Positions 16,193 through 24,928 of a stretch of 64,000 nt of DNA are shown in pieces. The stretch comes from W0P28-013 sp963659365 (GTDB lineage: Bacteria > Bacteroidota > Bacteroidia > Bacteroidales > Paludibacteraceae). Made by a program: the position numbers and the translations under genes. Within the stretch, counting starts at the first letter, position 1. The number at the start of each line of letters is the position of its first letter. The notes under the pieces are model-generated. The model saw nothing but the letters and a program-made list of their open reading frames with translations. It ran no database searches and had not been told where the DNA came from. The DNA lies in contig CAVKTI010000001.1 in NCBI GenBank assembly GCA_963659365.1, positions 1-64,000 of the forward strand, written 5' to 3'.

Positions 16193-16308
16193 CAGTACAA
16201 TTTGCTACACTTTTTTGGTAATAGCCCCGAAAAAATCGACTCAAAATTCAAAATTATTTTGTTGATTTTCAGTTGGTTGTTGTTGGAGAAAAATTCTTAA
16301 TTGACAAT

Positions 16309-16336
16309 GTAGGGACGTGGCATGCCGCGTCCCTAC
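16309..16336. repeat. REP-like palindrome, copy 3 (longest)
   Basis: GTAGGGACG-TGGCATGCC-GCGTCCCTAC, a 28-base nearly perfect palindrome with a GGCATGCC centre instead of the usual CGAG. Confidence 0.75.
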
Positions 16337-16401
16337 TTTCACACTTTCTTACTTTCTCACTTTCTCACTTTTACACTTTTCTCACTAAAGAAAAAAATTG
16401 C

Positions 16402-16409
16402 TATCTTTG
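16402..16409 (+). promoter_or_regulatory. -7 element of the DUF2851 gene
   Basis: TATCTTTG lies 26 bases before the ATG at 16435. No convincing -33 box; tandem CTTTC repeats occupy that position. Confidence 0.5.
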
Positions 16410-16434
16410 CAAAAATGGTTCACACGACGAGGCG

Positions 16435-17703
16435 ATGCCTAACGAACAGTTTTTGCAATATGTGTGGTTTGGTCGCCACTTTGCGCCGACACAGACGACT
16501 ACCGATGGGTTTCCTGTCGAGATTATCGACACAGGGCAGCGCAACACCGATGCTGGTCCTGATGTGTTCAACGCCAAAGTGAAAATAGGCGATACGCTGT
16601 GGGCGGGCAATGTGGAGTTTCACCGACGCGCAAGCGACTGGCTGCGCCACGGACACACCGACGACCGCGCCTACAACTCGGTGGTGCTGCATGTGGTGTG
16701 CGAAGCCGACCGCACCATCGCACGCGCCGATGGGCAGCCCATTCCGCAACTGGTGCTGAAGTTTGCACCCAAATTGGCCGAATCGTACGAACGGCTGGTG
16801 AACGACACACGCTTTGTGCGCTGCGCCGACCGCCTGAAACAGGTGTCGGAAGCCGAAAAAACCGCTTGGCTCGACCGCCTGCTGGCCGAACGGCTCGAAC
16901 AGAAAACACACGTCATCGATGCACTGCTGCAACAGACCACCAACGATTGGGACGAGGCGTTCTACATTGTGCTGGCGCGCAACTTTGGCTTTTCAACCAA
17001 TGCGCTGGCGTTCGAACTGCTGGCAAAATCACTGCCGCTGGCGGTCATCGGCAAGCACCGCAACGACCCAATGCAGATAGAGGCGCTGCTCTTTGGGCAG
17101 GCAGGACTTCTCGAAGGCGCTCCGAAGGACGATTATCAGGAAAAATTGCAGCGCGAACACCACTTTTTGAAATCGAAATTCGGGCTGAAACCCATCGATT
17201 CGGCATTGTGGAAATTTTTGCGGCTGCGCCCTGCCAATTTTCCGACCATTCGCCTATCGCAATTTGGCAATTTGGCCTATCGATCGCACCGACTATTTTC
17301 GCAGATTGTCGAAACGGAAGATAACGAAACGCTGCGCCGTCTTTTCGTCTGCGAGGCGACCGATTATTGGCAAACGCACTACCAATTTGGCACCGAATCG
17401 GCCAAGCGCACCAAGCGACTTTCCGACCAATCGATCGATATTTTGCTGACAAACACCGTGGCACCATTTCTCTTTTGCTACGGCAAATCGCACAACGACG
17501 AGCGGCTGGTGCAGCGCGCCATCGACCTGCTGACGGCACTGCCCGCCGAGCGCAACCGCATTGTCGATGAGTTTGCTGCGGCTGGAGTTGTGGCGCAATC
17601 GGCCGCCGACACGCAAGCCATTGTGCAACTGAAACGCGCCTACTGCGACACACGCGACTGTCTGCGCTGTCGGTTTGCGCACCTGACACTGCAAAAAGTT
17701 TAA
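16435..17703 (+). CDS. DUF2851 family protein
   Basis: A 422-residue cytoplasmic protein of a family almost restricted to Bacteroidota and Chlorobi, function unknown. Family hallmarks are the N-terminus MPNEQFLQYVWFG, the block DTGQRNTDAGPDVFNAKVKI, GNVEFHRRASDWLRHGH and YNSVVLHVV, and a C-terminal Cys cluster (CDTRDCLRCRFAHL). The nuclease-like arrangement of Asp/Glu/His in the N-terminal third is suggestive only. The start is chosen at 16435, because the longer in-frame extension is encoded by repeat DNA upstream of the -7 box. Confidence 0.9.
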   Translation: MPNEQFLQYVWFGRHFAPTQTTTDGFPVEIIDTGQRNTDAGPDVFNAKVKIGDTLWAGNVEFHRRASDWLRHGHTDDRAYNSVVLHVVCEADRTIARADGQPIPQLVLKFAPKLAESYERLVNDTRFVRCADRLKQVSEAEKTAWLDRLLAERLEQKTHVIDALLQQTTNDWDEAFYIVLARNFGFSTNALAFELLAKSLPLAVIGKHRNDPMQIEALLFGQAGLLEGAPKDDYQEKLQREHHFLKSKFGLKPIDSALWKFLRLRPANFPTIRLSQFGNLAYRSHRLFSQIVETEDNETLRRLFVCEATDYWQTHYQFGTESAKRTKRLSDQSIDILLTNTVAPFLFCYGKSHNDERLVQRAIDLLTALPAERNRIVDEFAAAGVVAQSAADTQAIVQLKRAYCDTRDCLRCRFAHLTLQKV

Positions 17704-17739
17704 TTCACCATAATTATTAACCTCAAAAATTTTTGAGTT

Positions 17740-18387
17740 ATGAAAAACAAAATCACCATTTCGAGCGTTTTGGGCGAAGGCCTGAACATCGGTCTGAAAA
17801 ACGCACTGTCGATTATCTGCGCCATCGTTTTGTGGCTGCTTACCCTTTGGGTGCCCTACATCAATGTCGGCACAACCATTGCCATTTGCGCCATTCCCGT
17901 TGCGTTGGCACAGGGCAAAACCATTTCGCCGCTGTTCATTTTCGAGTCGAAATACCGCAAAATGATGGGCGAATTTTTCCTGCTGGCCGTCTTCATCTAC
18001 ATGGCGATGATTCCGCTGCTGCTGTTTTTGATAGTGCCTGCGTTTGTGGTTGGCATTGCGTGGTCGCTGGCGTTCTACCTGCTCATCGACAAAGGCTTGG
18101 CACCGGGCGAAGCATTGACCACGAGTAACCGACTGACTTACGGCTACAAATGGCGCATTTTCGGCGTGTCGGTGGTGATTGCTATCGTGCCGTTGCTGCT
18201 TGCCTGCATCTCGTTGCTGGCTGGAAATGTCGCAGATTCGTGGTGGTTCTTGCTACTCACGATTGTAATCGAACTGATTATAGTCGTTTGGGGGCTTGGT
18301 TGCGATGCCGTCATCTACCGCAACTTGTCGGCCGAAGAACCCAAAGAAAACGCAAATTCTGCCGATTTAATCACGGAAATTGACTGA
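17740..18387 (+). CDS. multi-spanning membrane protein, unknown function
   Basis: A 215-residue protein with about five hydrophobic helices: ALSIICAIVLWLLTLWVPYI, VGTTIAICAIPVALA, FFLLAVFIYMAMIPLLLFLI, FGVSVVIAIVPLLLACISLL and WWFLLLTIVIELIIVVWGLG. The pattern, with an internal polar loop DKGLAPGEALTTSNRLTYGYKW, is like DUF975/DUF4013-type integral membrane proteins found in many bacteria. It has no catalytic signature. It lies 36 bases after the DUF2851 gene, so cotranscription is likely. Confidence 0.75.
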   Translation: MKNKITISSVLGEGLNIGLKNALSIICAIVLWLLTLWVPYINVGTTIAICAIPVALAQGKTISPLFIFESKYRKMMGEFFLLAVFIYMAMIPLLLFLIVPAFVVGIAWSLAFYLLIDKGLAPGEALTTSNRLTYGYKWRIFGVSVVIAIVPLLLACISLLAGNVADSWWFLLLTIVIELIIVVWGLGCDAVIYRNLSAEEPKENANSADLITEID

Positions 18388-18391
18388 TAAT

Positions 18392-18488
18392 TTAGTTGAT
18401 AAGTTGATTGGTTGATTAGTTGATAAGTTTAACGCATCAATAAAGGTTGGTGCGGCAAACCCAATTTTCAAATTTTCAAATCTTCAAA
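18392..18488. repeat. composite spacer repeat, second copy
   Basis: GTTGAT octamers, then AAGTTTAACGCATCAAT, AAAGGTTGGTGCGG and TTCAAAT units, in the same order as 6127-6232. Tandem CTTTCAA units follow up to the polA start. Confidence 0.6.
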
Positions 18489-18553
18489 TAAAAAACCTTT
18501 TCACTTTCAACTTTATACACTTTCAAACTTTCACACCTTCTCACTAAACAAAA

Positions 18554-21340
18554 ATGAATCGTCTTTTTCTGCTCGATGCTTACGCGCTCATCTACCGCGC
18601 CTACTATGCGTTTATGAAAATTCCGCGCATCAACTCGAAAGGGCTGAATACATCGGCAATTTTCGGGTTTTTGAACACGCTGCAAGAGGTGTTGAACCGC
18701 GAAAATCCGACGCATATTGCGGTCTGTTTCGACCCATCGGGGCCGACTTTCCGTCACGAAGCCTACGAAAAATACAAGGCGCAGCGCCAAGAGACGCCCG
18801 AAGTAATCCGCCAGTCGGTGCCAATCATCAAAAAATTGGTGGAGGCCTACCGCATTCCTGTGCTGCAAGTGGCTGGTTTCGAGGCAGATGATGTTATCGG
18901 CACGCTGGCAAAAAAGGCCGAAAAAATGGGCTTCGACACCTACATGATGACCTCCGACAAGGATTATGGGCAACTGGTTTCGGCGCACACTTTCATCTAC
19001 AAACCGAAGTTTGGCGGCAACGGTTTCGATACGCTCGGCATTTCCGAAGTGCTCGCCAAATGGGGGCTGCAAAATGTGGCGCAGGTCATCGATTTGCTCG
19101 GATTGATGGGCGATGCGAGCGACAACATTCCCGGCTGCCCGGGTGTGGGCGAGAAAACGGCGGTGAAACTGCTGACCGATTTCGGCAGCATCGATGGTTT
19201 GTTGCAAAACACAGACCAACTGAAAGGCGCATTGAAGACGAAAATCGAAGAAAACCGCGAAAAAATCGAGTTTTCTCGCTTCTTGGCGACCATCAAAACC
19301 GATGTGCCTATCGACTTCGACGAGGAGCAACTGCGACGGCACGAACCCGACCGCGATGCGCTGGTGGCACTCTTCTCGGAACTCGAATTTCGCTCGCAAC
19401 TGAATCGCCTGCTCGGCAACGAGCCTGACAAAACGCGCAAACCGCAAGAAAAAGCCGTGCAAAGTTCACTTTTTGCCGATGAAATCGGGCAAAATGAGGT
19501 TTCGGTCAAACCTGCCGAACCGCTCAATTTCGACTCGGTTGCCACCGTCGAACACAGTTATAAAATTGTGCAGACAGAGGCCGAAATCGGCGATTTAATC
19601 GAACTTTTATCGGGTGCAAAGGCGTTCTGCTTCGACACCGAAACCACTTCGGTCGAGCCGTTCAAAGCGGATTTGGTGGGAATGTCGTTTGCTGTGAAAG
19701 CACACGAGGCTTTTTATCTGCCAGTGCCGCAAAATCGTGCCGAAGCGGAAAAAATTGTGGCGCGTTTCAAACCTGTTTTTGAGTCGAAAAATAGCGATAA
19801 AATCGGGCAAAATATCAAATTCGACTTGCTGATGCTCGACCGCTACGGCATAACGGTGCAAGGCCGCCTGTTCGACACGATGGTGGCGCACTATCTGCTC
19901 AATCCCGAACTGCGCCACGGTATGGACTACATGGCCGAAACGGTGCTGAACTACCGCACCATTCACATCGAGGAGTTGATTGGCGCAAAAGGCAAAAACC
20001 AACTGACGATGGATTGCGTTCCGCTCGATAAAATCGCCGAATACGCCGCCGAAGATGCCGATATAACCCTGCAACTGCACGCTGTTTTGGCACAAAAAAT
20101 CGGCGAAAATCATCTCGAACATCTCTTCTACGACATCGAAATGCCACTGGTGCGCGTGTTGGCCAAAATGGAGAAAAACGGCGTTTTAATCGACGATTTT
20201 GCACTGGCGCAGTCGTCGCAAACGATGACCGCCGCACTGACCAAAATCGAGCGCGAAATAAAGCAGATGGCGGGCTACAACATCAATGTCGGCTCGCCAA
20301 AACAGGTGGGCGAACTGCTCTTCGACCGCTTGAAAATTGCCGAAAAAGCGAAAAAAACCAAGACGGGACAATATGTTACCGACGAGGAAACGCTGGAGTC
20401 GCTGCGCCAAAAACACCCGATTGTAGCGAAGATTCTCGACTATCGTGGGCTGAAAAAACTGCTCTCGACCTACATCGATGCGCTGCCTGCGCTCATCAAC
20501 CCCACGACGGGTAAAGTGCACACCTCGTTCAACCAGACCGTTACCGCCACGGGACGGCTCAGTTCGAGCAATCCCAATCTGCAAAACATTCCCATACGCG
20601 ACGAGCAAGGTAAGGAGATTCGCCGCGCATTCATCGCCGAAAATGGCTGCCTATTCCTGAGTGCCGACTATTCGCAGGTGGAATTGCGCATCATGGCGCA
20701 CCTGAGCGGCGACAAGCGCATGATTGCCGCTTTCGAAAACGACCACGACATTCACGCCGCCACTGCCGCCAACATCTACAAAGTGCCGTTGGAATCGGTA
20801 ACTTCGGAGATGCGCCGCAAAGCAAAAACCGCCAATTTTGGCATTATCTACGGTATTTCGGCGTTCGGACTGGCCGAGCGGCTCGGCATTCCGCGCAGCG
20901 AAGCCAAAGAGTTGATCGACAGTTACTTCGCTACATTCCCCGAAGTGCGCACCTATATCGACGAGGCGGTGGCGACGGCACGCAAAAACGGATTTGTCGA
21001 AACATTGCTGCACCGCAAACGCTACCTGCCCGACATCGCCTCGCACAACGCCACCGTGCGCGCCTTTGCCGAGCGCAATGCCGTGAATGCGCCCATACAA
21101 GGCACCGCCGCCGACATCATCAAGATAGCGATGGTGCGCATCGACGAGCGGCTGGAGCGCGAAGGACTGAAAACGCAGATGATTCTGCAAGTGCACGACG
21201 AACTGAACTTCAATGTGCCGCTCGATGAATTGGAGCGCGTGCAAACACTCGTGCGCGAAGAGATGGAAGGCGCATACCAACTGCGCGTGCCGCTCAAAGT
21301 CGATATCGGCATTGGCCACAACTGGCTCGAAGCGCACTAA
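18554..21340 (+). CDS. polA: DNA polymerase I
   Basis: A 928-residue repair and Okazaki-fragment polymerase with all three domains. The 5'-3' exonuclease begins LFLLDAYALIYRAYYAF and contains FEADDVIGTLA and LMGDASDNIPG (~1-290). The 3'-5' exonuclease retains its metal ligands in FCFDTETTSVEP (~355) and a C-terminal AAEDADITLQL, so proofreading is likely intact. The polymerase palm shows motif A SADYSQVELRIMAHLSGD, motif B RRKAKTANFGIIYGIS and motif C LQVHDELNF. Length is typical. No clear TAnnTTTG box is seen in the repeat-rich upstream spacer. Confidence 0.97.
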   Translation: MNRLFLLDAYALIYRAYYAFMKIPRINSKGLNTSAIFGFLNTLQEVLNRENPTHIAVCFDPSGPTFRHEAYEKYKAQRQETPEVIRQSVPIIKKLVEAYRIPVLQVAGFEADDVIGTLAKKAEKMGFDTYMMTSDKDYGQLVSAHTFIYKPKFGGNGFDTLGISEVLAKWGLQNVAQVIDLLGLMGDASDNIPGCPGVGEKTAVKLLTDFGSIDGLLQNTDQLKGALKTKIEENREKIEFSRFLATIKTDVPIDFDEEQLRRHEPDRDALVALFSELEFRSQLNRLLGNEPDKTRKPQEKAVQSSLFADEIGQNEVSVKPAEPLNFDSVATVEHSYKIVQTEAEIGDLIELLSGAKAFCFDTETTSVEPFKADLVGMSFAVKAHEAFYLPVPQNRAEAEKIVARFKPVFESKNSDKIGQNIKFDLLMLDRYGITVQGRLFDTMVAHYLLNPELRHGMDYMAETVLNYRTIHIEELIGAKGKNQLTMDCVPLDKIAEYAAEDADITLQLHAVLAQKIGENHLEHLFYDIEMPLVRVLAKMEKNGVLIDDFALAQSSQTMTAALTKIEREIKQMAGYNINVGSPKQVGELLFDRLKIAEKAKKTKTGQYVTDEETLESLRQKHPIVAKILDYRGLKKLLSTYIDALPALINPTTGKVHTSFNQTVTATGRLSSSNPNLQNIPIRDEQGKEIRRAFIAENGCLFLSADYSQVELRIMAHLSGDKRMIAAFENDHDIHAATAANIYKVPLESVTSEMRRKAKTANFGIIYGISAFGLAERLGIPRSEAKELIDSYFATFPEVRTYIDEAVATARKNGFVETLLHRKRYLPDIASHNATVRAFAERNAVNAPIQGTAADIIKIAMVRIDERLEREGLKTQMILQVHDELNFNVPLDELERVQTLVREEMEGAYQLRVPLKVDIGIGHNWLEAH

Positions 21341-21604
21341 ATAGTAGCAAGATGTGAGTAGCAAGAAGCAAGACAAGATTTTAAGAACATAGAAAATAGA
21401 GCATAGACTTCTTAATTATCTCACTATCTAATCTCCAAATTAGCCCAAAATCTTCCCACTTGGGGGATTGAGGGGGTCTGATAGATTGTAGAGCCGTCAC
21501 ACTGTGGCGGCTCTACCCATTTGCGAATTTACAGATTGACGGATTTTCCCAAATCATCAAATCACCAAATAACCAGTTCAACGCTTCAACAGTTCAACAG
21601 AAAC

Positions 21605-21627
21605 GGACGCACTCGGTGCGTCCCTAC
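21605..21627 (-). repeat. REP-like palindrome, copy 4
   Basis: GGACGCACTCGGTGCGTCC followed by CTAC, identical to the copies at 10850 and 50970. Confidence 0.8.
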
Positions 21628-21727
21628 AATTTGAAACTCTGAATTTGCGGATTTGCCGCATCACTCCTCACTTCTCACTCCTAATTCCTCACTCAAAAAA
21701 GCACTTTTTACTTTCAACTAAATTTTG

Positions 21728-21735
21728 TACCTTTG
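21728..21735 (+). promoter_or_regulatory. -7 element of holB
   Basis: TACCTTTG lies 23 bases before the ATG at 21759. An out-of-frame ATG 7 bases after the box (21743) is not the start. Confidence 0.5.
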
Positions 21736-21758
21736 CAGGTTGATGTTTTGGTACAAAA

Positions 21759-22874
21759 ATGCTTTTTGCCGATATCATAGGACACGAAGATGTGAAAGAA
21801 CGCCTGCGGCAGTCGGTGCGCGAGGGGCGTATTCCGCATGCGCAGTTGCTGTGTGGTGTCGAAGGGACGGGCAAATTGCCGCTGGCGTTGGCCTATGCGC
21901 AGTATGTTTGCTGCGAACATCGCACCGCCACCGATGCGTGTGGGCTGTGTCCGTCGTGCGTGCAGTTTTCCAAGTTGGCGCACCCCGATTTGCACTTGGT
22001 TTTTCCCATTGTAAAGACCGACAGCCGCACGCTGTGCGACCACTATCTGCCCGAATTTCGCGAGGTGATGACTGTCAACCCCTACGCCACGCTCAACCAG
22101 TGGCTGGCGCGTATTGGCGAGAACAAAAAAGGGCTCATCTACGCTGCCGAAGGCGACGAGATAATCCGTAAACTGAATCTGAAAGCCTACGAATCGGAAT
22201 ACAAGGTGATGCTGGTGTGGCACCCCGAAAAACTGCACGAAACCTGCGCCAATCACCTGCTGAAAATCATCGAGGAGCCGCCCGAAAACACGCTTTTTCT
22301 GCTCGTTACCGACAAACCCGACGAAATTATCGGCACCATTCTGTCGCGTGTGCAGCGTGTGCCTGTGCCGCCACTCGACGAGGCCGATTTGGTGCGTGCC
22401 GCCCAAGCACGCTACAACCTGCCTGCCGACGACCTGCAACTGTTGGCACGCATGGCGCAAGGCAGTTGGTCGCGGCTGTGCGAACTGGCCGAACAGAGCA
22501 GCGAGCAACAGTGCCATTTCGACTGGTTCACACGCATGATGCGGCTGTCGTGGACGCTGAATGTAAAAGAGATTTTCGTGTGGACAGCCGAACTGAAAGC
22601 CGCTGGGCGCGAGGCGGTACGCAACTACCTGCAATATGCACAACGCATGCTGCGCGAAAATTTCGTATTGCGCATTGCCCAGCCCACCCTCAACTATATG
22701 AACGCCCAAGAGCAGGCGTTTGCACAGAAGTTTGCGCCCTTCATCAACGAGCGCAACATCGCCGCCATCGCCGACGAACTGGCACTGGCCGAAGCACAAA
22801 TCGAACAGAACGGCAACTCCGACATCATTCTGCTCGACCTCTGCGCAAAACTTTATCGCTATTTGAGAAAATAG
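21759..22874 (+). CDS. holB: DNA polymerase III delta' subunit
   Basis: Clamp-loader subunit of 371 residues in the replisome. It opens with FADIIGHEDVKERLRQSV and has a Walker-A-like loop GVEGTGKLPLALAYA, a zinc-binding module CGLCPSCVQF preceded by Cys residues ~53-60, and EGDEIIRKLNLKAYESEYKV...HLLKIIEEPPENTLFLLVT, the SRC-type region of delta'/gamma proteins (here without a full SRC motif). Delta' normally does not hydrolyse ATP. It begins a cluster with ricT and gldH; the gap to ricT is 117 bases and holds a 31-base repeat. Confidence 0.92.
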   Translation: MLFADIIGHEDVKERLRQSVREGRIPHAQLLCGVEGTGKLPLALAYAQYVCCEHRTATDACGLCPSCVQFSKLAHPDLHLVFPIVKTDSRTLCDHYLPEFREVMTVNPYATLNQWLARIGENKKGLIYAAEGDEIIRKLNLKAYESEYKVMLVWHPEKLHETCANHLLKIIEEPPENTLFLLVTDKPDEIIGTILSRVQRVPVPPLDEADLVRAAQARYNLPADDLQLLARMAQGSWSRLCELAEQSSEQQCHFDWFTRMMRLSWTLNVKEIFVWTAELKAAGREAVRNYLQYAQRMLRENFVLRIAQPTLNYMNAQEQAFAQKFAPFINERNIAAIADELALAEAQIEQNGNSDIILLDLCAKLYRYLRK

Positions 22875-22948
22875 AGCATAGACGCTTCAACAGTTCAACG
22901 ATTCACCAAATAACCAAATCAACAAAAACTAAAAAAACATACCACAAA

Positions 22949-22979
22949 CCTCCCCCTTGGGGGATTAGAGGGGGTCTTG
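22949..22979 (+). repeat. 31-bp GGGGGATTAGAGGGGG element, copy A
   Basis: The 31 bases centred on TTGGGGGATTAGAGGGGG are identical to 49268-49298, and a diverged copy lies at 21454-21480. It ends 12 bases before the ricT start. Confidence 0.75.
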
Positions 22980-22991
22980 AAATCCTGAAAT

Positions 22992-24158
22992 ATGAAATAC
23001 ACTCTTGACAACGGCTGTTGCAATCCTGGACACATGGCTTTTTGTGGCAATTCGCGCCAAAAACTGCCTGTGGTTGATTGGCTGGCCGACATTCCCGAAG
23101 CACAACTGGCCACCGATTTGGTGGAGGTGCAGTTCAAAAATACGCGCAAAGGCTACTACCTGAACAGCAATAAATTGGAACTGAAAAAAGGCGACCTTGT
23201 TACCGTCGAGGCCTCGCCCGGACACGACATCGGCACGGTAACGCTCACAGGGCAACTGGTGCTGGCGCAGATCAAAAAGAACAACATCTCGCTCGAACGC
23301 TACGAAACGAAGCGCGTTTACCGCATTGCCCGCCAAACCGACATCGACAAGTGGGAAGAGTCGAAAGCCAAAGAGCAAGACACGATGATTCGCTCGCGGC
23401 AGATTGCCAAAGACCTCAATTTGCAGATGAAAATAGGCGATGTCGAGTACCAAGCCGACGGCACAAAAGCCATTTTCTACTACATTGCCGATGGGCGCGT
23501 CGATTTTCGCGAACTGATAAAAGTGCTGGCCGCCACATTCCATGTGCGCATCGAGATGAAACAGATAGGCGCGCGCCAAGAGGCAGGGCGCATTGGCGGC
23601 ATTGGCCCGTGCGGACGCGAACTCTGTTGCGCCACATTCATGAGCAATTTTGTGTCGGTTTCGACCAGCGCAGCACGCATTCAGGACTTGGCGGCCAATC
23701 CGCTGAAACTGGCGGGACAATGCGCCAAAATCAAGTGCTGCATGAACTACGAAGTGGCGACCTATTACGATGCGAAAAAAGATTTTCCGCGCACCGATAT
23801 TCCGCTCGAAACCACCGATGCCACCTACTATCACTTCAAGAGCGATGTCTTTAACCACATGCTCACCTACTCTACCGATAAACATGTGGCTGCCAATTTG
23901 GTTACCATCTCGATAGAGCGCGCCAAAGAGGTGCTGGCCGCCAACCGCCGTGGCGAAAAGGTGGAATCGCTGCTCGACAAGGCCGCTGCGCCAAAAGCCG
24001 AACCAGTTATCGACTACCAAAATGTGGTGGGACAGGACAGCCTCACGCGCTTCGACCGCACCAAAAACCGTCGCCGCGACAACCGCAATTTCCGAAACAA
24101 CAACCGCAACCACCGCCGCGACAATAACGGCGGTCAGCAAAACCGCCGCCCCGAATGA
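22992..24158 (+). CDS. ricT: PSP1-domain protein, RicT/YaaT-like
   Basis: A 388-residue cytoplasmic protein. In Bacillus, RicT with RicA and RicF forms a complex carrying [4Fe-4S] clusters that affects mRNA maturation and development. The PSP1 core is visible as RQIAKDLNLQMKIGDVEYQADG...RVDFRELIKVL, with Cys-rich loops GIGPCGRELCCATF and LAGQCAKIKCCMNYE. Extra Cys residues occur at the N-terminus (GCCNPGHMAFC). The C-terminal ~35 residues are a low-complexity Arg/Asn tail (RRRDNRNFRNNNRNHRRD) likely to contact RNA. Its TGA overlaps the gldH ATG, so the two are translationally coupled. Confidence 0.85.
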   Translation: MKYTLDNGCCNPGHMAFCGNSRQKLPVVDWLADIPEAQLATDLVEVQFKNTRKGYYLNSNKLELKKGDLVTVEASPGHDIGTVTLTGQLVLAQIKKNNISLERYETKRVYRIARQTDIDKWEESKAKEQDTMIRSRQIAKDLNLQMKIGDVEYQADGTKAIFYYIADGRVDFRELIKVLAATFHVRIEMKQIGARQEAGRIGGIGPCGRELCCATFMSNFVSVSTSAARIQDLAANPLKLAGQCAKIKCCMNYEVATYYDAKKDFPRTDIPLETTDATYYHFKSDVFNHMLTYSTDKHVAANLVTISIERAKEVLAANRRGEKVESLLDKAAAPKAEPVIDYQNVVGQDSLTRFDRTKNRRRDNRNFRNNNRNHRRDNNGGQQNRRPE

Positions 24159-24628
24159 AACGCCTCGGACTGAAAAAATGCGCCGTTGTGGCGGTGTGCG
24201 CCTGCGCGCTGCTGGCGTGCGAGCGGGTTGTTTATAGCGACTGCCGCTCCCTGCCCAACGGCTGGGACAAAGATTCGGTGCTGGCGTTCCCATTCGCTAT
24301 CGACGATGTGGACGGACTTTATCAAACGCAACTAATCGTCAGAAATACAGACGATTACAAAAACCAAAACCTCTGGCTTTTTGTAGAGCAATCGACACCC
24401 AACGGCACCACAACACGCGACACCGTGCAGTACTTTTTGGCCGATGAATTTGGTCGCTGGCTCGGCTCGGGCATCGGCTCGATACACGAAAATGTGTGCA
24501 TCTACCAACCGCGCGTACGCTATCGCACAGCAGGCACCTACACGCTGCGTGTGGCGCACGGCATGCGCTACAACAACCTCGAAGGCATCAGCGAACTGGG
24601 CGTAAAAATTGTGAAAATAAAACAATGA
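24155..24628 (+). CDS. gldH: gliding motility lipoprotein GldH
   Basis: A 157-residue lipoprotein with lipobox LLAC (Cys22). In Flavobacterium johnsoniae GldH is required for gliding and is associated with the type IX secretion machinery. Family features are the short post-Cys segment ERVVYSDCRSLPNGWDKDSV, the beta-rich FAIDDVDGLYQTQLIVRNTDDYKNQNLWLFV, and the C-terminal RVRYRTAGTYTLRVAHGMR. It overlaps ricT by 4 bases (ATGA). Its presence fits with T9SS tails on two proteins in this window. GldH also occurs in non-gliding Bacteroidales, so motility itself is not implied. Confidence 0.88.
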   Translation: MKRLGLKKCAVVAVCACALLACERVVYSDCRSLPNGWDKDSVLAFPFAIDDVDGLYQTQLIVRNTDDYKNQNLWLFVEQSTPNGTTTRDTVQYFLADEFGRWLGSGIGSIHENVCIYQPRVRYRTAGTYTLRVAHGMRYNNLEGISELGVKIVKIKQ

Positions 24629-24928
24629 AATGTAAAAATATGTAAATTTGCAGGGCAAAAACTCTGACTTTTTTGATAGTCGCAAGTCGCAAGAGAGTTT
24701 GAAAGTGTGAAAGTGTGAAAGTGTGAAAGTGCAAAAGTAGGGACGCACCGAGTGCGTCCGAAAAAAAATGAACAATAATTGCGGCGTTCTGGCTACCGAA
24801 AACTAGAAATTAGAAACTTGAAACCTGAAACATAGAAACAGCGCGCAGCGCGAGAAACACAGAAACTTAGAAACAATTAAACGATTCAACGCTTCAACAA
24901 TTCAACAAACCAACTCAAAACACACAAT
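24629..24928. repeat. repeat mosaic upstream of mutA
   Basis: No gene seen. A -7-like TAAATTTG is at 24643-24650. Then AGTCGCAAGTCGCAAGAG (24678-24695), tandem GAAAGTGT heptamers/octamers (24700-24730), the palindrome (24737-24760), AATAATTGCGGCGTTC (24775-24790, repeated at 49161-49176), and AGAAACAGCGCGCAGCGCG (24834-24852, repeated at 464). Confidence 0.65.
24737..24760 (+). repeat. REP-like palindrome, copy 5
   Basis: GTAG followed by GGACGCACCGAGTGCGTCC and G; preceded by four GAAAGTG-type units. Confidence 0.8.

Larger units (their letters stand above)
15973..16434. repeat. spacer with two REP copies and an orphan promoter
   Basis: No gene seen. TGAAAGTATGAAAGTAG leads into a degenerate palindrome (15994-16017); an AT-rich stretch contains a well-formed promoter (16163-16192) with no reading frame behind it; TTTGCTACACTTTT occurs at 16199-16212 and GCTACACTTTTGG at 16038-16050. 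A second palindrome lies at 16309-16336, followed by tandem CTTTCNCA units. Confidence 0.6.
21341..21758. repeat. repeat mosaic between polA and holB
   Basis: No gene seen. Contains AGTAGCAAGAAGCAAG (21357-21372), AGAACATAGAAAATAGAGC (21383-21401), an ACTTGGGGGATTGAGGGGG element (21458-21476), a hairpin at 21489-21515 (GAGCCG-TCAC-ACTGTGGCGGCTC), the palindrome at 21605-21627, CCTCACT/CTCACTCCTAA units (21665-21695) and a -7 box at 21728. Confidence 0.65.
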
